Counted from the first letter of the stretch, positions 7,152 through 16,330 are shown. The stretch is DNA of 64,000 bases from VRUE01 sp963718755 (GCA_963718755.1 OY970376.1:930001-994000), one strand, 5' to 3'. A program made the numbers and translations. The notes: a model not told the origin generated them from the letters alone.

Positions 7152-8246
7152 ATGTTCCACTCCTCGATGCTCGATTCGTTCCACAAGTCGCTCCTTGGCG
7201 GCGCGATCTGCGCCGTGCTTGCCTGCCTGGTCTTCGCCGCTCCAGCCGGCGCCCTCACGCTGGTGCCGCGCGGCGACAATGTCTTCTTCGGCGTCAGCGA
7301 CACCGGCGACAGCGCCGACTTCGGCCAGTTCTCCAGCGCCCTGCACAAGCACCCCGCCCTGATCCAGTCGTTCCGCACCTGGGGCTCGGACTTCCCGGAG
7401 TCGATCGAACGCTGGCAGGCGGCGAACGCGCGGCCGGTGCTTCACATCAGCACCGCCGACAACAACGACGGCCACGAGCTGATCAGCCCCCGCGGGATCG
7501 CCAGCGGTGCCGGCGACGAGTACCTGATCCGCCTCAACAAGCTGTTCTGGGCGAAGAAGATGCGTGCCTATATCCGCCCGCTCGGCGAGCCGAACCGCTG
7601 CCTCAATGTCTGGGCCGCTTACGACTGCGCCGGCAAGGCCCGCGACGGTGCCCACAGCACCCTGGCGTACAAACGGGCCTTCCGCCGCATCTACGTGATC
7701 GTCCACGGCGGCGGCAAGCGCGGCGAGATCGACGCCCGCCTGCGGCAGGCCGGCCTGCCGCCGCTACAGAGCGACGTCGGCGGCCTGCCCAAGGCGCCAA
7801 TCGAAGTGATCTGGAGCCCGCTGCCGGCCGGCTCGCCGACCGTCCCCCACAACCGGCCGCGCCACTACTACCCCGGCAGTCGCTGGGTCGACTGGGCGGG
7901 CACGGACATCTACTCCGACAACCAGGATTGGAAGGCGCTCGACGGGCTCTACAAGCGCTTCTCGGGAAAGCCCTTCGCGATCACCGAGTGGGGTGTCTCG
8001 ACCGGCGATGACTCGACTTACGTGCGCAAGCTGATGACCTGGGTCGAGCGCCATCGCCGCGCCAAGATGCTGATCTACTACCAGGACTTCGGCTCGGCCA
8101 GCTCCTACCGGATCCAGAACTGGCCGGCCAGCCTCGGCGTTCTGCGCAACATGATCCACAACGGGCGCTTCCCGTCATATGCGCCGTTTCCACCTAAAGC
8201 GCCGCCGCCACCACCGGGCGGCGTCGCGCCGAAGAAACGCCGCTAG
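7152..8246 (+). CDS. Secreted GH-A clan glycoside-hydrolase-like protein, GH26-like (paralogue of 37445-38569)
   Basis: 364 residues from ATG 7152, which starts a signal peptide (LLGGAICAVLACLVFAAPAGA); the frame is open upstream but gives no better start. The mature domain has the two-glutamate layout of clan GH-A: YIRPLGEPNRC with E146 as candidate acid/base and FAITEWG with E279 as candidate nucleophile. WSPLPAGSPT and YYPGSRWVDWAGTD are shared with the second copy. GH26 mannanase-type enzymes carry similar RP-x-E and TEW motifs, but the substrate is not known. Its TAG and that of the converging PQQ gene share the palindromic CTAG at 8243-8246. Confidence 0.75.
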   Translation: MFHSSMLDSFHKSLLGGAICAVLACLVFAAPAGALTLVPRGDNVFFGVSDTGDSADFGQFSSALHKHPALIQSFRTWGSDFPESIERWQAANARPVLHISTADNNDGHELISPRGIASGAGDEYLIRLNKLFWAKKMRAYIRPLGEPNRCLNVWAAYDCAGKARDGAHSTLAYKRAFRRIYVIVHGGGKRGEIDARLRQAGLPPLQSDVGGLPKAPIEVIWSPLPAGSPTVPHNRPRHYYPGSRWVDWAGTDIYSDNQDWKALDGLYKRFSGKPFAITEWGVSTGDDSTYVRKLMTWVERHRRAKMLIYYQDFGSASSYRIQNWPASLGVLRNMIHNGRFPSYAPFPPKAPPPPPGGVAPKKRR

Positions 8247-9556
8247 CGGGCGACGACCCGGTCGGCAATCGCCCGTTTGTACTTAAAGGGCTGTAGCGCC
8301 GTGATGCTGGAATAGCCAACTAAGTAGATACGACGGCCGTCAGAGACGACGGGCGTGTAGGTGCCACGCGGGTAGCGGAAGACGGTGCGGCCGCCCTTCA
8401 TCGCGTAGCCGGTGGTCGAGGTTTCGTCGAACTCGGCGGCGTAGACGATGTCGCCGATCGCGACCAGCGAGCCGATGATCGAGCCGCCGGCGGAGCGGAT
8501 CCAGCGCGGTTCGCCATTCTCGGCGTTGAGCGCGTAGACGTTGCCGTCGAAGGAGCCGATGTAGACGGTGGGGCCGGTGTGCGGGGTCTTGGCGACAGCG
8601 GGCCCCGAGTAGGCGTAGCCGCCGGTCGAGTAGGTCCAGGCGATCGTGCCGTCGCGGCGATCGAAGCTGTAGACGCGGGTGTCGTTGTTGCCGGCGAAGA
8701 CGCGGCCGAAGGCGACCGCCGGCGTCGAGTAGAAGGCACCCGAGGTGCCGAAGCCCTGGCCAAGCGAGTCGCTCTGCCAGACCAGCTCGCCGTTCTTTGC
8801 CCTGACCGCGTTCATGTAGCCGCCGTAGTCGCCGACGTAGAGCACGCCGCCGTAGTAGGCCGGCGCCGACTTGACCGGGCCGCCGAGGCCGGTGGTCCAG
8901 CGCACGTTGCCGTTCTTGGTGCTGAGCGAGTAGAGGTTGCCGTCCTCGCAGCCGAAGTAGAGGCTGCGGCCGACGACGACCGGCGAGGACTCCGCCCGCC
9001 CAGGCAGGGGGCGTTTCCAGAGGATCTTGCCGTTGCGGGCATCGAGCTTGACCACATGGCCGGGGACGAGGTTGACGATGTAGAGGCGCTGCTTCGAGTA
9101 GGCCGGCGAGGAGGCGTTGAGGCGGCCGATGCGCCGTTTCCACAGCTGCTTGCCGGAGTCGGCGTCGAGCGCGATCGCGTGGCCGTTGTTGTCGACGAAG
9201 AAGAGCCTGCCGCCGGCGATGATCGGCGGAAACTCGAGCAGCGGCCCGTCGGTGTAGCGCCACTTTTTCTGGAACGGCGGCTTCACGCCTTTGACGGGCA
9301 GGTAGCGGGTGCGAGCGCGGTCGTAGCCGTAGAGCGGCCAGCTGACCGTCTTGCGTTTCTGCACCTTCGGTTTCTGTGGCTGGAAGGGGACATCGGTGTT
9401 GTGGATGTCGGCCGGGCGCTTGAGCTCGTCGTAGGCGATTCCGGCGACGCCGCCGATCACGACCAGGACGGCGGCGACGAGCGCCAGCGTCGCCCAGCGG
9501 TGCTCGTGCCATAGCCGCTTGACGGCGGTCCCCATCCCGGCGAGCCGCGCCCTCAT
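8243..9556 (-). CDS. Membrane-anchored PQQ-type beta-propeller protein (BamB-like)
   Basis: 437 residues from ATG 9556, which overlaps the stop of the acetyltransferase gene as ATGA; the open frame upstream is a shadow of that gene. A cytoplasmic basic stretch is followed by a transmembrane helix (TLALVAAVLVVIGGVAGIAY, about 22-41) and an external domain built of blades ending in motifs such as ALDADSGKQLWKR, KLDARNGKILWKR, YSLSTKNGNVRW, NAVRAKNGELVW, YSFDRRDGTIAW and ALNAENGEPRW. That is the pyrrolo-quinoline-quinone repeat pattern, about seven or eight blades. PQQ binding is not implied; BamB-like propellers are scaffolds. Confidence 0.88.
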   Translation of the reverse strand: MRARLAGMGTAVKRLWHEHRWATLALVAAVLVVIGGVAGIAYDELKRPADIHNTDVPFQPQKPKVQKRKTVSWPLYGYDRARTRYLPVKGVKPPFQKKWRYTDGPLLEFPPIIAGGRLFFVDNNGHAIALDADSGKQLWKRRIGRLNASSPAYSKQRLYIVNLVPGHVVKLDARNGKILWKRPLPGRAESSPVVVGRSLYFGCEDGNLYSLSTKNGNVRWTTGLGGPVKSAPAYYGGVLYVGDYGGYMNAVRAKNGELVWQSDSLGQGFGTSGAFYSTPAVAFGRVFAGNNDTRVYSFDRRDGTIAWTYSTGGYAYSGPAVAKTPHTGPTVYIGSFDGNVYALNAENGEPRWIRSAGGSIIGSLVAIGDIVYAAEFDETSTTGYAMKGGRTVFRYPRGTYTPVVSDGRRIYLVGYSSITALQPFKYKRAIADRVVAR

Positions 9557-10320
9557 CGCCGCAGCTCCCACATCTCGATGAAGCCGAGGTCGCGAAAGCC
9601 AAGCCGTTCGTAGATCGGCGCCCCCGCTTTGGTCGCCTGCAGCGAGGCGGTCGCGGCTCCCTCGGCGCGCGCCGCGGCGAGCGCCCGCAGCAACAGCCAG
9701 CTGGCGATACCCCGTCCGCGCTGCTCGGCCGGAGTGGCGACGCCGGTGACGCAGCAGTCGTCGCCGATCTCGATCGTGCCGACGCAGCCGACCGGCTCGC
9801 CAGCGGCGTAGGCGCCCTGCCAGCGGATCGACGTCTCCTCGGCGAGCGCAGCGCGAAAGCCGTTCTCGTCGTAGCCGTAGGCGCGATCGTTGAGGGCGGC
9901 AGCGGTCGGTGCGTGGCACGGTCCAGGCTCAATCCCCTCTGGCGGATCAGGCACCTCGGGAGGTTGGTCTAGCTCCATCGCCATCGCCCGCGGCGCAGCG
10001 TCGAGGACGTGGCCACGATCAGCGAGGAACTCGGCAGGAGCGCGATCCTTGTCGGTAACCCAGACGGTCCAGGCCTGTACCCCGGCGCCCTCATAGGCCT
10101 CGGCGAGCGCCTCGTACTCCCGTGCCAGCGCCGCCGGATCGTCGAGAAAAACCGAGTTGAAGAGGGAGCGCTGAGGCGAGGCGGGCGTGAGCGAAGCAAC
10201 CAGACCCTCGCGCCGGATCAACCGCGAGCTCGGCGCGCCGCTGCCAAACGCCTCCACCTCGTCGCGGACGCCGTCGATCGCGCGCCGGCGCAGCTCCTTC
10301 TCGTCGATGCCCTGGCCCAT
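9553..10320 (-). CDS. GNAT-family N-acetyltransferase
   Basis: 255 residues. The C-terminal half is a GNAT domain: a VTGVATPAEQRGRGIASWLL acetyl-CoA pyrophosphate loop (R/Q-x-x-G-x-G/A) near 200 and KAGAPIYERLGFRDLG at the end. The N-terminal half (LFNSVFLDDPAALAREYEAL) may be a divergent second GNAT-like unit. The acceptor is unknown. It is translationally coupled (ATGA) to the PQQ-propeller gene. Confidence 0.85.
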   Translation of the reverse strand: MGQGIDEKELRRRAIDGVRDEVEAFGSGAPSSRLIRREGLVASLTPASPQRSLFNSVFLDDPAALAREYEALAEAYEGAGVQAWTVWVTDKDRAPAEFLADRGHVLDAAPRAMAMELDQPPEVPDPPEGIEPGPCHAPTAAALNDRAYGYDENGFRAALAEETSIRWQGAYAAGEPVGCVGTIEIGDDCCVTGVATPAEQRGRGIASWLLLRALAAARAEGAATASLQATKAGAPIYERLGFRDLGFIEMWELRR

Positions 10321-10329
10321 CCGGGCCGG

Positions 10330-10773
10330 TCAGACCCCTGCGGCAGTGCGCCGCTCAGCCTCGGCGGAGATCCCGTTCAACAGCTGCGTGACACCCTGCT
10401 TGACCACGGCGACGACCGCGCCCCCGACAACCGGGACCGTCGGATGGGTCTTCACCGCGTAGGTGACCTTGGTCCCGTCGCCGTTTGGCTCCAAAGACAC
10501 CGTGCCAACATGGTCACGAACGGGCAGTCCGGAGAGGAGCTTGTAGGAGAAGCGGCTCGGCCGCTGGTAGACGATCGTTTCCTCGCGCAGCGGCGGGCCC
10601 ACCGCAGAGAGCTTCCGGATCGACCCGACCCCATTGGGCGCCGGCTCCCCCTCCCGCTCGAGCACGGATTTCCGCAGCGGAGTCATCTCCGCGTAGCGTC
10701 GATGATCGGTGAGCACATCAAACACCACGTCGGGCGGCGCTGCCACCTCGCGAGAAAGAGTGAAGCTAGCCAA
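10330..10773 (-). CDS. SRPBCC-fold protein (polyketide cyclase/START-like)
   Basis: 147 residues if translation starts at TTG 10773. The domain begins at once with SFTLSREVAAPPDVVFDVLT, the typical first strand and helix of SRPBCC proteins, and ends with VTYAVKTHPTVPVVGGAVVA and a long helix. These folds bind hydrophobic ligands. No ATG lies nearby and no Shine-Dalgarno is obvious; the frame stays open upstream through a repeat element, so the TTG is the least bad choice. Located 9 bp downstream of the GNAT start on the same strand. Confidence 0.75.
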   Translation of the reverse strand: MASFTLSREVAAPPDVVFDVLTDHRRYAEMTPLRKSVLEREGEPAPNGVGSIRKLSAVGPPLREETIVYQRPSRFSYKLLSGLPVRDHVGTVSLEPNGDGTKVTYAVKTHPTVPVVGGAVVAVVKQGVTQLLNGISAEAERRTAAGV

Positions 10774-10786
10774 GGCTGGGAGCCTA

Positions 10787-10910
10787 GCGAGGTAGCCGGG
10801 TGTCCCTCCCGCAAGCGGCGTCCTCTTTTTCGCCCATCGCCATCTCGGACGGCCGTCAGCGCGCCACGCGAAAAACCCAGCGCCGCGGGAGGGACACCCG
10901 GCTACCTCGC
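10787..10910. repeat. Palindromic repeat element, divergent relative of the two copies in lhr
   Basis: Outer arms 10787-10812 and 10885-10910 are a perfect 26-bp inverted repeat containing GGGTGTCCC. Inside are imperfect arms GGCGTCCTCTTTTTCGCC and GCGAAAAACCCAGCGCC. The asymmetric tags TCCT and CCAG are the same as in the 51.5-52.2 kb elements. The spacer holds the palindrome ACGGCCGT. A partial copy of the right end follows at 10918-10940. It fills the gap between the SRPBCC and MBL genes. Confidence 0.8.
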
Positions 10911-10942
10911 CAAATGCCAGCGCCGCGGCAGGGACCCCCCAC

Positions 10943-11950
10943 TCATCCCGCCAACCGCCAACGCTTCGGATCGGTTCCATCGACCGGCATGACCTCGTCC
11001 AGGATGGTGAGATGGTCGAGGCAGGAGAGGACGATCTGCAATGCCCAGGCGCTGGCCGGGGAGTTGACGTTGTCGGGACCGAGCAGACCGGCGACGATGT
11101 CGAAGGCGGTCTTCTCACCCTCGGCCAGCGCCTCCCGGGTTTTGTCGAGCAGCGTCTCGACCTGCCGCCGGGCCTCGGCGATCTTCGCGTCGGCATCGCG
11201 GAACGTGCGCCCATGACCCGGTAGGACGAGGCCAATGTCGAGCGGCTCGATCTCATCGAGGCCACCGAGGAATTCGCCGATCGGATCGGGCGTGTGGCCG
11301 TAATCGAAGAAGAGCACCGTGCGCCCAAGCAAGTGATCGCCGGAGATCATCAGCTTGCGCTCCGGTTGGTGCAGGACGACGTGGGACGGAGCGTGGCCGG
11401 GCGTCTCGTAAACCTGCCAGGTGCCCAGATCCGTTTCGACTTCCACGCCTGGCACGAGATCACGGTCGGGCTCGACTATCGCGTCGATGCCGTTGTCGTC
11501 GTCTTCTTCACGCATGGCGCGGTAACGCTCAAGGGCGGCGGGCGGCACGCCGCTCTGCCGAGCAACCTCGATCCGGTTCTCCATCGCCGCCGTCGGGTCG
11601 TCGGCCATCAGGCGAACGTGCCCCCAAGCAGGGTGCATCCAGAGCTCGCAGCCGGCCCCCTCGACGATCGGCGCCGCGAGCCCGTAGTGATCGGTGTGCG
11701 AGTGGGTGCAGACGAGCAAGCGCACGTCCTCGAGGCCGAAGCCGGCTTGGGCCAGGGCGAGATCAAACCGGCGCAGGCCGCCCTTGCCGCCGATGCCGGT
11801 GTCGAAGAGGACGATGCCGCCGTCGGCGGCGACCGCCCACACGTTGCCGTGCGGGACGCCGGGCCAGGGCAGCGGCAGCCTCAACCGCCAGATGCCCGGC
11901 AGAACCTTCTCCGCCCGCGGCTGCTCGGGGCGCTTGCGCTGGTCCGCCAT
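10943..11950 (-). CDS. MBL-fold metallo-hydrolase
   Basis: 335 residues from ATG 11950, preceded by GAAAGGA at good spacing; TTG 11959 would place that site too close. Seen: the zinc motif THSHTDHYG near 83, further ligands in TPGHAPSHVVLH and SGDHLLG, and a final LPGHG. This is the glyoxalase II/beta-lactamase fold. The C-terminal helical part (residues about 245-335) resembles the extension of LACTB2-type hydrolases. The substrate is not predictable. Confidence 0.88.
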   Translation of the reverse strand: MADQRKRPEQPRAEKVLPGIWRLRLPLPWPGVPHGNVWAVAADGGIVLFDTGIGGKGGLRRFDLALAQAGFGLEDVRLLVCTHSHTDHYGLAAPIVEGAGCELWMHPAWGHVRLMADDPTAAMENRIEVARQSGVPPAALERYRAMREEDDDNGIDAIVEPDRDLVPGVEVETDLGTWQVYETPGHAPSHVVLHQPERKLMISGDHLLGRTVLFFDYGHTPDPIGEFLGGLDEIEPLDIGLVLPGHGRTFRDADAKIAEARRQVETLLDKTREALAEGEKTAFDIVAGLLGPDNVNSPASAWALQIVLSCLDHLTILDEVMPVDGTDPKRWRLAG

Positions 11951-12022
11951 CGGTGACAATCCTTTCAGGGCCGGGTGAGTTCCCGCGTGAGGACCGTCAT
12001 GCTGGGATAGGTTGGGCTGTAG

Positions 12023-13576
12023 ATGACGGAGACCAGCCCCAAGCGCGCCGGATTGGTCCTCGCCGCGCTGATCCTGGTCGCCGCCGTCGCCAACCTCAAC
12101 CTCGCCGTCGCCAACGTCGCCCTGCCCGACATCGGCAAGGCGTTCGGCTCCGGCCAGACGACGCTCAACCTGATCGCGGTTGGCTACTCGCTGGGGCTCG
12201 CGACCTCGGTCCTCTACCTCGGCGCTCTCGGCGACCGCTACGGGCGCAAACTGATGCTGCTGCTCGGCATGGGGCTCTCGATCCCCGCCTCGCTGCTGGC
12301 CGGGCTGGCGCCCTCGGACGAGGTCCTCTTCGTCGCCCGCGTGCTAGGCGGCTTCGCCGCGGGGATGGCCTTCCCGACCACGCTGGCGCTGATCACGGCG
12401 CTCTGGTCGGGCCAGGCGCGGACCCGCTCGATCGCGCTCTGGTCGGCGATCGGCGGCGCCATCGCCTCACTCGGGCCGCTGCTCTCCGGGGCCCTGCTCG
12501 AGCAGTTCGACTGGGGCTCCGTCTTTCTCGTCACCCTGCCGCTCGCCGTTCTCGCCCTCTTCATGGCCTGGCGCTTCGTCCCCGCCCACGTCAACGAGAC
12601 CAGCGACCCGGTCGACAACCTCGGCGGCATCCTCTCGATGCTGCTGGTCGCCGCCCTTGTCCTCGGGATCAACCTGGCTCCGGTGCCAGGCAAGGGCACG
12701 GTCGCGATCGGCCTCGGCCTCGTCGCCATGGCGGCGACCGTCGTCTTCGTCAGGCGCCAGCGCCGTGTCGCCGCGCCGCTCTATGACCTCGAAGTCGCCT
12801 CGCGGCGGATCTTCTGGGTCGCGGCCTGCGCCGGGATCATCGTCTTCGGCTCGCTGATGGGGGCGATGTTCATCGGCCAGCAGTTCCTCCAGAACGTGCT
12901 CGAGTACTCGACCCTCGACTCCGGTCTGGCGATCCTGCCGGCGGCGGCGCTGATGGTCGTCGTCGCGCCGCGTTCGGCGAAGCTGATCGAGAGCTGCGGC
13001 GCCCGCTTCACCCTGCTCGTCGGCTACGCCTTCTGCCTGCTCGGCTTCCTCGTCATGCTGCTGCTCTGGAAGCAGGGCATCCCCTACTGGAAGGTCGGTC
13101 TCGGCTACGCCCTGATCGGGATCGGCGTCGGCTTCGCCGGCACCCCCGCCTCACACTCGCTGACCGGTTCGGTGCCGGTGCGGCGGGCGGGCATGGCCTC
13201 GGGCACGGCCGACCTGCAACGGGATCTCGGTGGCGCGATCATGCAATCGATCTTCGGCGCGCTGTTGACCGCCGGCTACGCCGCCGCGGCCGGCGCTGCG
13301 ATCGCCGCCTCCCCGGAAGGGAGCAAGGCGAGCGAGAACGTCCAGGGCGAGCTGACCAAGTCCTTCTCCAGCGCCGCCGACCTCGCCAGCCAGTACCCCG
13401 CCTACTCGGACCAGATCATCGCCGCCGCCAAGTCGTCGTTCCTGCAGGGCGACGAGTTGGCCTACGCCGCCGGCATCGTCGCCGTCCTGCTCGGCGCCGC
13501 GCTCGTCTTCTTCGGCTTCCCCAAACGGGATCAGGAGCAGGCCCTGCTCGAGCAATACGCTGCCGAGGATGCCTGA
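12023..13576 (+). CDS. MFS transporter, DHA2 (EmrB/QacA) type drug exporter
   Basis: 517 residues with about 14 hydrophobic segments. The first helix is followed by VANVALPDIG, a DHA2 signature, and LGALGDRYGRK is the MFS motif A between helices 2 and 3. GFAGTPASHSL is in the antiporter-motif region. A proton-driven exporter of lipophilic compounds is likely; the substrate is unknown. The stop overlaps the start of ltrA by 8 nt, so the two are co-transcribed. Confidence 0.9.
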   Translation: MTETSPKRAGLVLAALILVAAVANLNLAVANVALPDIGKAFGSGQTTLNLIAVGYSLGLATSVLYLGALGDRYGRKLMLLLGMGLSIPASLLAGLAPSDEVLFVARVLGGFAAGMAFPTTLALITALWSGQARTRSIALWSAIGGAIASLGPLLSGALLEQFDWGSVFLVTLPLAVLALFMAWRFVPAHVNETSDPVDNLGGILSMLLVAALVLGINLAPVPGKGTVAIGLGLVAMAATVVFVRRQRRVAAPLYDLEVASRRIFWVAACAGIIVFGSLMGAMFIGQQFLQNVLEYSTLDSGLAILPAAALMVVVAPRSAKLIESCGARFTLLVGYAFCLLGFLVMLLLWKQGIPYWKVGLGYALIGIGVGFAGTPASHSLTGSVPVRRAGMASGTADLQRDLGGAIMQSIFGALLTAGYAAAAGAAIAASPEGSKASENVQGELTKSFSSAADLASQYPAYSDQIIAAAKSSFLQGDELAYAAGIVAVLLGAALVFFGFPKRDQEQALLEQYAAEDA

Positions 13577-14744
13577 AGAACGGCGACCGCGGCTGAGCGC
13601 AGCTCTGCGCGAAGAAGAGCGGGTGACGCCGCTCGAGCTCTTCTTCGACCTGATCTTCGTCCTCGCGCTGACCCAGTGCACCGCCCTGATGTCCCACCAC
13701 CCGAGCTGGTCGGGGCTGGTCCAGGGGCTGCTCGTGCTGGGCGTGCTCTGGTGGACCTGGGTCGGCTACTCCTGGCTGACCAGCCTGATCGACCCCGAGG
13801 AGGGCGCGGTGCGGCTGGTCATCTTCGGCGCGATGGCGGCGCTGCTGATCGTCTCGCTCTGCGTGCCGGAAGCGTTCGGGGACCTGGCGCTCGTCTTCGC
13901 CCTCGCTTACGGGGCGGTGCGGGTCGCCCACATCGGCCTCTTCATGCTGGCCAGCCCCGACGACGACGCCCTGCGCCACTCGGTGCTCGGCCTCGCCGCG
14001 AGCACCGCTATCGCGGTGACGCTGCTGGTGACGGCCTCGCTCTTCGACGGCCTCGCCCAGGGCGCCCTCTGGGCGCTCGCCCTGCTGCTCGACATGGGCG
14101 GGCCCTACCTCTTCGGCTCCCGCGGCTGGAAACTCGTCCCCGGCCACTTCGCCGAGCGCCACGGGCTGATCGTGATCATCGCCCTCGGCGAGTCGATCGT
14201 CGCGATCGGCGTCAGCGCCGCCGGCGCGCTCACCTTCGGCATCGGCACCGCCGCCGTGCTTGGCGTCGCCCTCGCCGCCGGGCTCTGGTGGGTCTACTTC
14301 GACATCGTCGCGATCGTCTCCGGCCGCCGCCTCGTCGAGGCCGAGCCGGGCCAGGTGCAGAACGAGATGGCGCGCGATTCCTACTCCTACCTGCACCTGC
14401 CGATGGTCGCCGGCATCGTCCTCGTCGCGCTCGGCCTGAAGAAGACGATCGGCCACTTCGACGACCAGCTCGACGCCGTGCCGGCATTCGCCCTGCTCGG
14501 CGGCATCGCCCTCTACCTGATCGGCCTCGTCGCCTTCCGCTACCGCCACGTCCACTCGGTCAACCGCCAGCGCCTGCTGCTGGCGGTGGTCCTGCTGATC
14601 CTGGTACCGGTCGCGATCGAGGTGCCGGCCGTCGTCGCGTTGGCGGCCGCCAACGTGCTGCTCTGGGCGATGATCGTCTACGAGACCCGCATGTATGGGG
14701 AGACTCGCCACGCGGTCCGCCGCCCCGGCACTGCGGAGGCCTAA
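13569..14744 (+). CDS. ltrA: Low-temperature-requirement A family membrane protein
   Basis: 391 residues, about 10-11 hydrophobic helices. Family hallmarks are clear: ERVTPLELFFDLIFVLALTQ near the N-terminus and GHFAERHGLIVIIALGESIV in the middle. LtrA was named in Listeria for growth in the cold, but the biochemical role is not established. It overlaps the upstream exporter by 8 nt and converges on a YrhK-like membrane gene, sharing 4 nt. Confidence 0.9.
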   Translation: MPEERRPRLSAALREEERVTPLELFFDLIFVLALTQCTALMSHHPSWSGLVQGLLVLGVLWWTWVGYSWLTSLIDPEEGAVRLVIFGAMAALLIVSLCVPEAFGDLALVFALAYGAVRVAHIGLFMLASPDDDALRHSVLGLAASTAIAVTLLVTASLFDGLAQGALWALALLLDMGGPYLFGSRGWKLVPGHFAERHGLIVIIALGESIVAIGVSAAGALTFGIGTAAVLGVALAAGLWWVYFDIVAIVSGRRLVEAEPGQVQNEMARDSYSYLHLPMVAGIVLVALGLKKTIGHFDDQLDAVPAFALLGGIALYLIGLVAFRYRHVHSVNRQRLLLAVVLLILVPVAIEVPAVVALAAANVLLWAMIVYETRMYGETRHAVRRPGTAEA

Positions 14745-15412
14745 GCGCGCCGCCGCCGTGGACCGGCGGGGTGCTCGAACTCCTGCATCACGCCGGCGAT
14801 CGCGAAACAGAGCGCGCCGCTGAACGTGCCCCAGTTGGCGATGCCGACGGCCAGCTCGTCGCCGCTGGACGGGCGCACGAACGAGGCCACCGCGGAGACC
14901 ATGAAGAGGACCGAGCCGAGCTGGTTGACGGCGACGATCCACCAGCCGAGGTCGCGCCGGCGCCAGAAGCGGCGCCAGCCGCCCGCGATCCCGACCATGG
15001 CGAGGTGACCCGAGACGAGGAAGAGCGCGCAGCCGACGACGTCGGGGGACCAGACGAGCCGGTCCTCGCTCACCGGGCCAAGCCCCTCGATGAACGAGTC
15101 GACGAGGTTGATCGCGAAGACGAGCGTGCCGGTGAAGAGGATCGCCGCGCTGAGCCAGGCAATCCGCCGCGGCTCCCGCGACCACCAGCGCCAGTGGGCC
15201 GGCACGACACCGCCGACCTCGTCGGGCTCGTTGACGACCTGGAGGAGCGAGGCGAAGCCACCGGTGCTGAAGAAGACGCCGCCAGCCAAGTAAACCGAGA
15301 GGTAGAGGCTCGGCGCGGCACCCGACTGCGCCAGCGCCGCGCCGAGCGCAAACAGCGAGCCGCCGATGACGAACGCGGTCGCGGCGACCGCGTTGACGAG
15401 CCGGAGGCTTAT
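14741..15412 (-). CDS. Four- to six-helix membrane protein, YrhK-domain-like, with no standard start codon
   Basis: About 223 residues. Hydrophobic segments include AATAFVIGGSLFALGAAL, LYLSVYLAGGVFFSTGGFAS, WLSAAILFTGTLVFAINLV, VVGCALFLVSGHLAMVG and WWIVAVNQLGSVLFMVSAVA; the last resembles the WW-x(5)-N-x-x-GS-x-x-F pattern of YrhK proteins. No ATG, GTG or TTG lies between the upstream gene body and the first helix. The only position fitting translational coupling is ATA 15412-15410, which overlaps the TAA of the aldo/keto reductase gene. The start is therefore uncertain. Confidence 0.7.
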   Translation of the reverse strand: MSLRLVNAVAATAFVIGGSLFALGAALAQSGAAPSLYLSVYLAGGVFFSTGGFASLLQVVNEPDEVGGVVPAHWRWWSREPRRIAWLSAAILFTGTLVFAINLVDSFIEGLGPVSEDRLVWSPDVVGCALFLVSGHLAMVGIAGGWRRFWRRRDLGWWIVAVNQLGSVLFMVSAVASFVRPSSGDELAVGIANWGTFSGALCFAIAGVMQEFEHPAGPRRRRA

Positions 15413-16248
15413 GGCGAGACGAAGGTCGCCGGGTCGGGGCCGATCCGCTGACCGACGTCGAGCGCGGCGATCTCGGTCATGTCCTCGTCGCCGAGCTCGA
15501 AGTCGAAGAGCTCGAAGTTCTCGCGCATCCGCGCCGGCGTCACCGATTTGGGGATGACGACGTTGCCGAGCTGCAGGTGCCAGCGCAGAATCACCTGAGC
15601 GGGGGTGCGGTCGTGGCGGGCGGCGACGCTGGAGATCGTCTCGTTGACGAGCAGCTCCCCCTGGGCGAGCGGGCTCCAGGACTCGGTCGCGATGCCGTGC
15701 TCCCCGTGCCAAGCGCGCAGCTCGGCCTGGGGGAAGTGCGGGTGGAGCTCGATCTGGTTGACCGTTGGCTGGATGAAGGCCTGTTGCTCGAGCTGTTCCA
15801 GATCCTCGATGCGAAAGTTGGAGACGCCGATCGTGCGCGAGCGGCCTTCGTCGTGGACCCGTTCGAAGGCGCGCCAGGTGTCGAACGCCCGGCCCTCGGT
15901 CGGAACGGGCCAGTGGATCAGGTAGAGGTCGACGTGGTCCAGCCCGAGGCGGTCGAGGCTCTTGCGGAAGGCACCCAGGGTCGACTCGTAGCCCTGGTGT
16001 GAGTTCCAGAGCTTGGTGGTGACGAAGATCTCGTCGCGGGGAATGCCAGAGGCCGCGATCGCCGCCCCCACCCCACGCTCGTTGCGGTACGCGGCGGCGG
16101 TGTCGATATGGCGGTAGCCGACCTCGAGCGCCTCCTCGACCGCCTGCTGGGTGTCTTCGGGGGGCACCTGGAAGACGCCGAAGCCGAGCTGGGGGATCTC
16201 GACCCCGTCGTGAAGCGTCACCGCTGGGACCGAAGTTGCCTGAGCCAT
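15409..16248 (-). CDS. Aldo/keto reductase (2,5-diketo-D-gluconate reductase-like)
   Basis: 279 residues from ATG 16248, with AGGAGGGAG upstream. It should reduce carbonyls with NADPH in a TIM barrel. Seen: GFGVFQVP, the DTAAAYRNE tetrad segment (Asp, Tyr), VTTKLWNS with the Lys, LIHWPVP with the His, GVSNF, and VIPKSVTPARMREN for NADPH binding. The physiological substrate is unknown. Its TAA overlaps the putative start of the membrane protein downstream. Confidence 0.92.
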   Translation of the reverse strand: MAQATSVPAVTLHDGVEIPQLGFGVFQVPPEDTQQAVEEALEVGYRHIDTAAAYRNERGVGAAIAASGIPRDEIFVTTKLWNSHQGYESTLGAFRKSLDRLGLDHVDLYLIHWPVPTEGRAFDTWRAFERVHDEGRSRTIGVSNFRIEDLEQLEQQAFIQPTVNQIELHPHFPQAELRAWHGEHGIATESWSPLAQGELLVNETISSVAARHDRTPAQVILRWHLQLGNVVIPKSVTPARMRENFELFDFELGDEDMTEIAALDVGQRIGPDPATFVSP

Positions 16249-16330
16249 CTCTGCTCCCTCCTGTTCGCTAGGCCGGAACCGCACGGAGCGGCTACCCGAG
16301 GTGCAGATCGATTATGCCGGGGCCGCGCTG

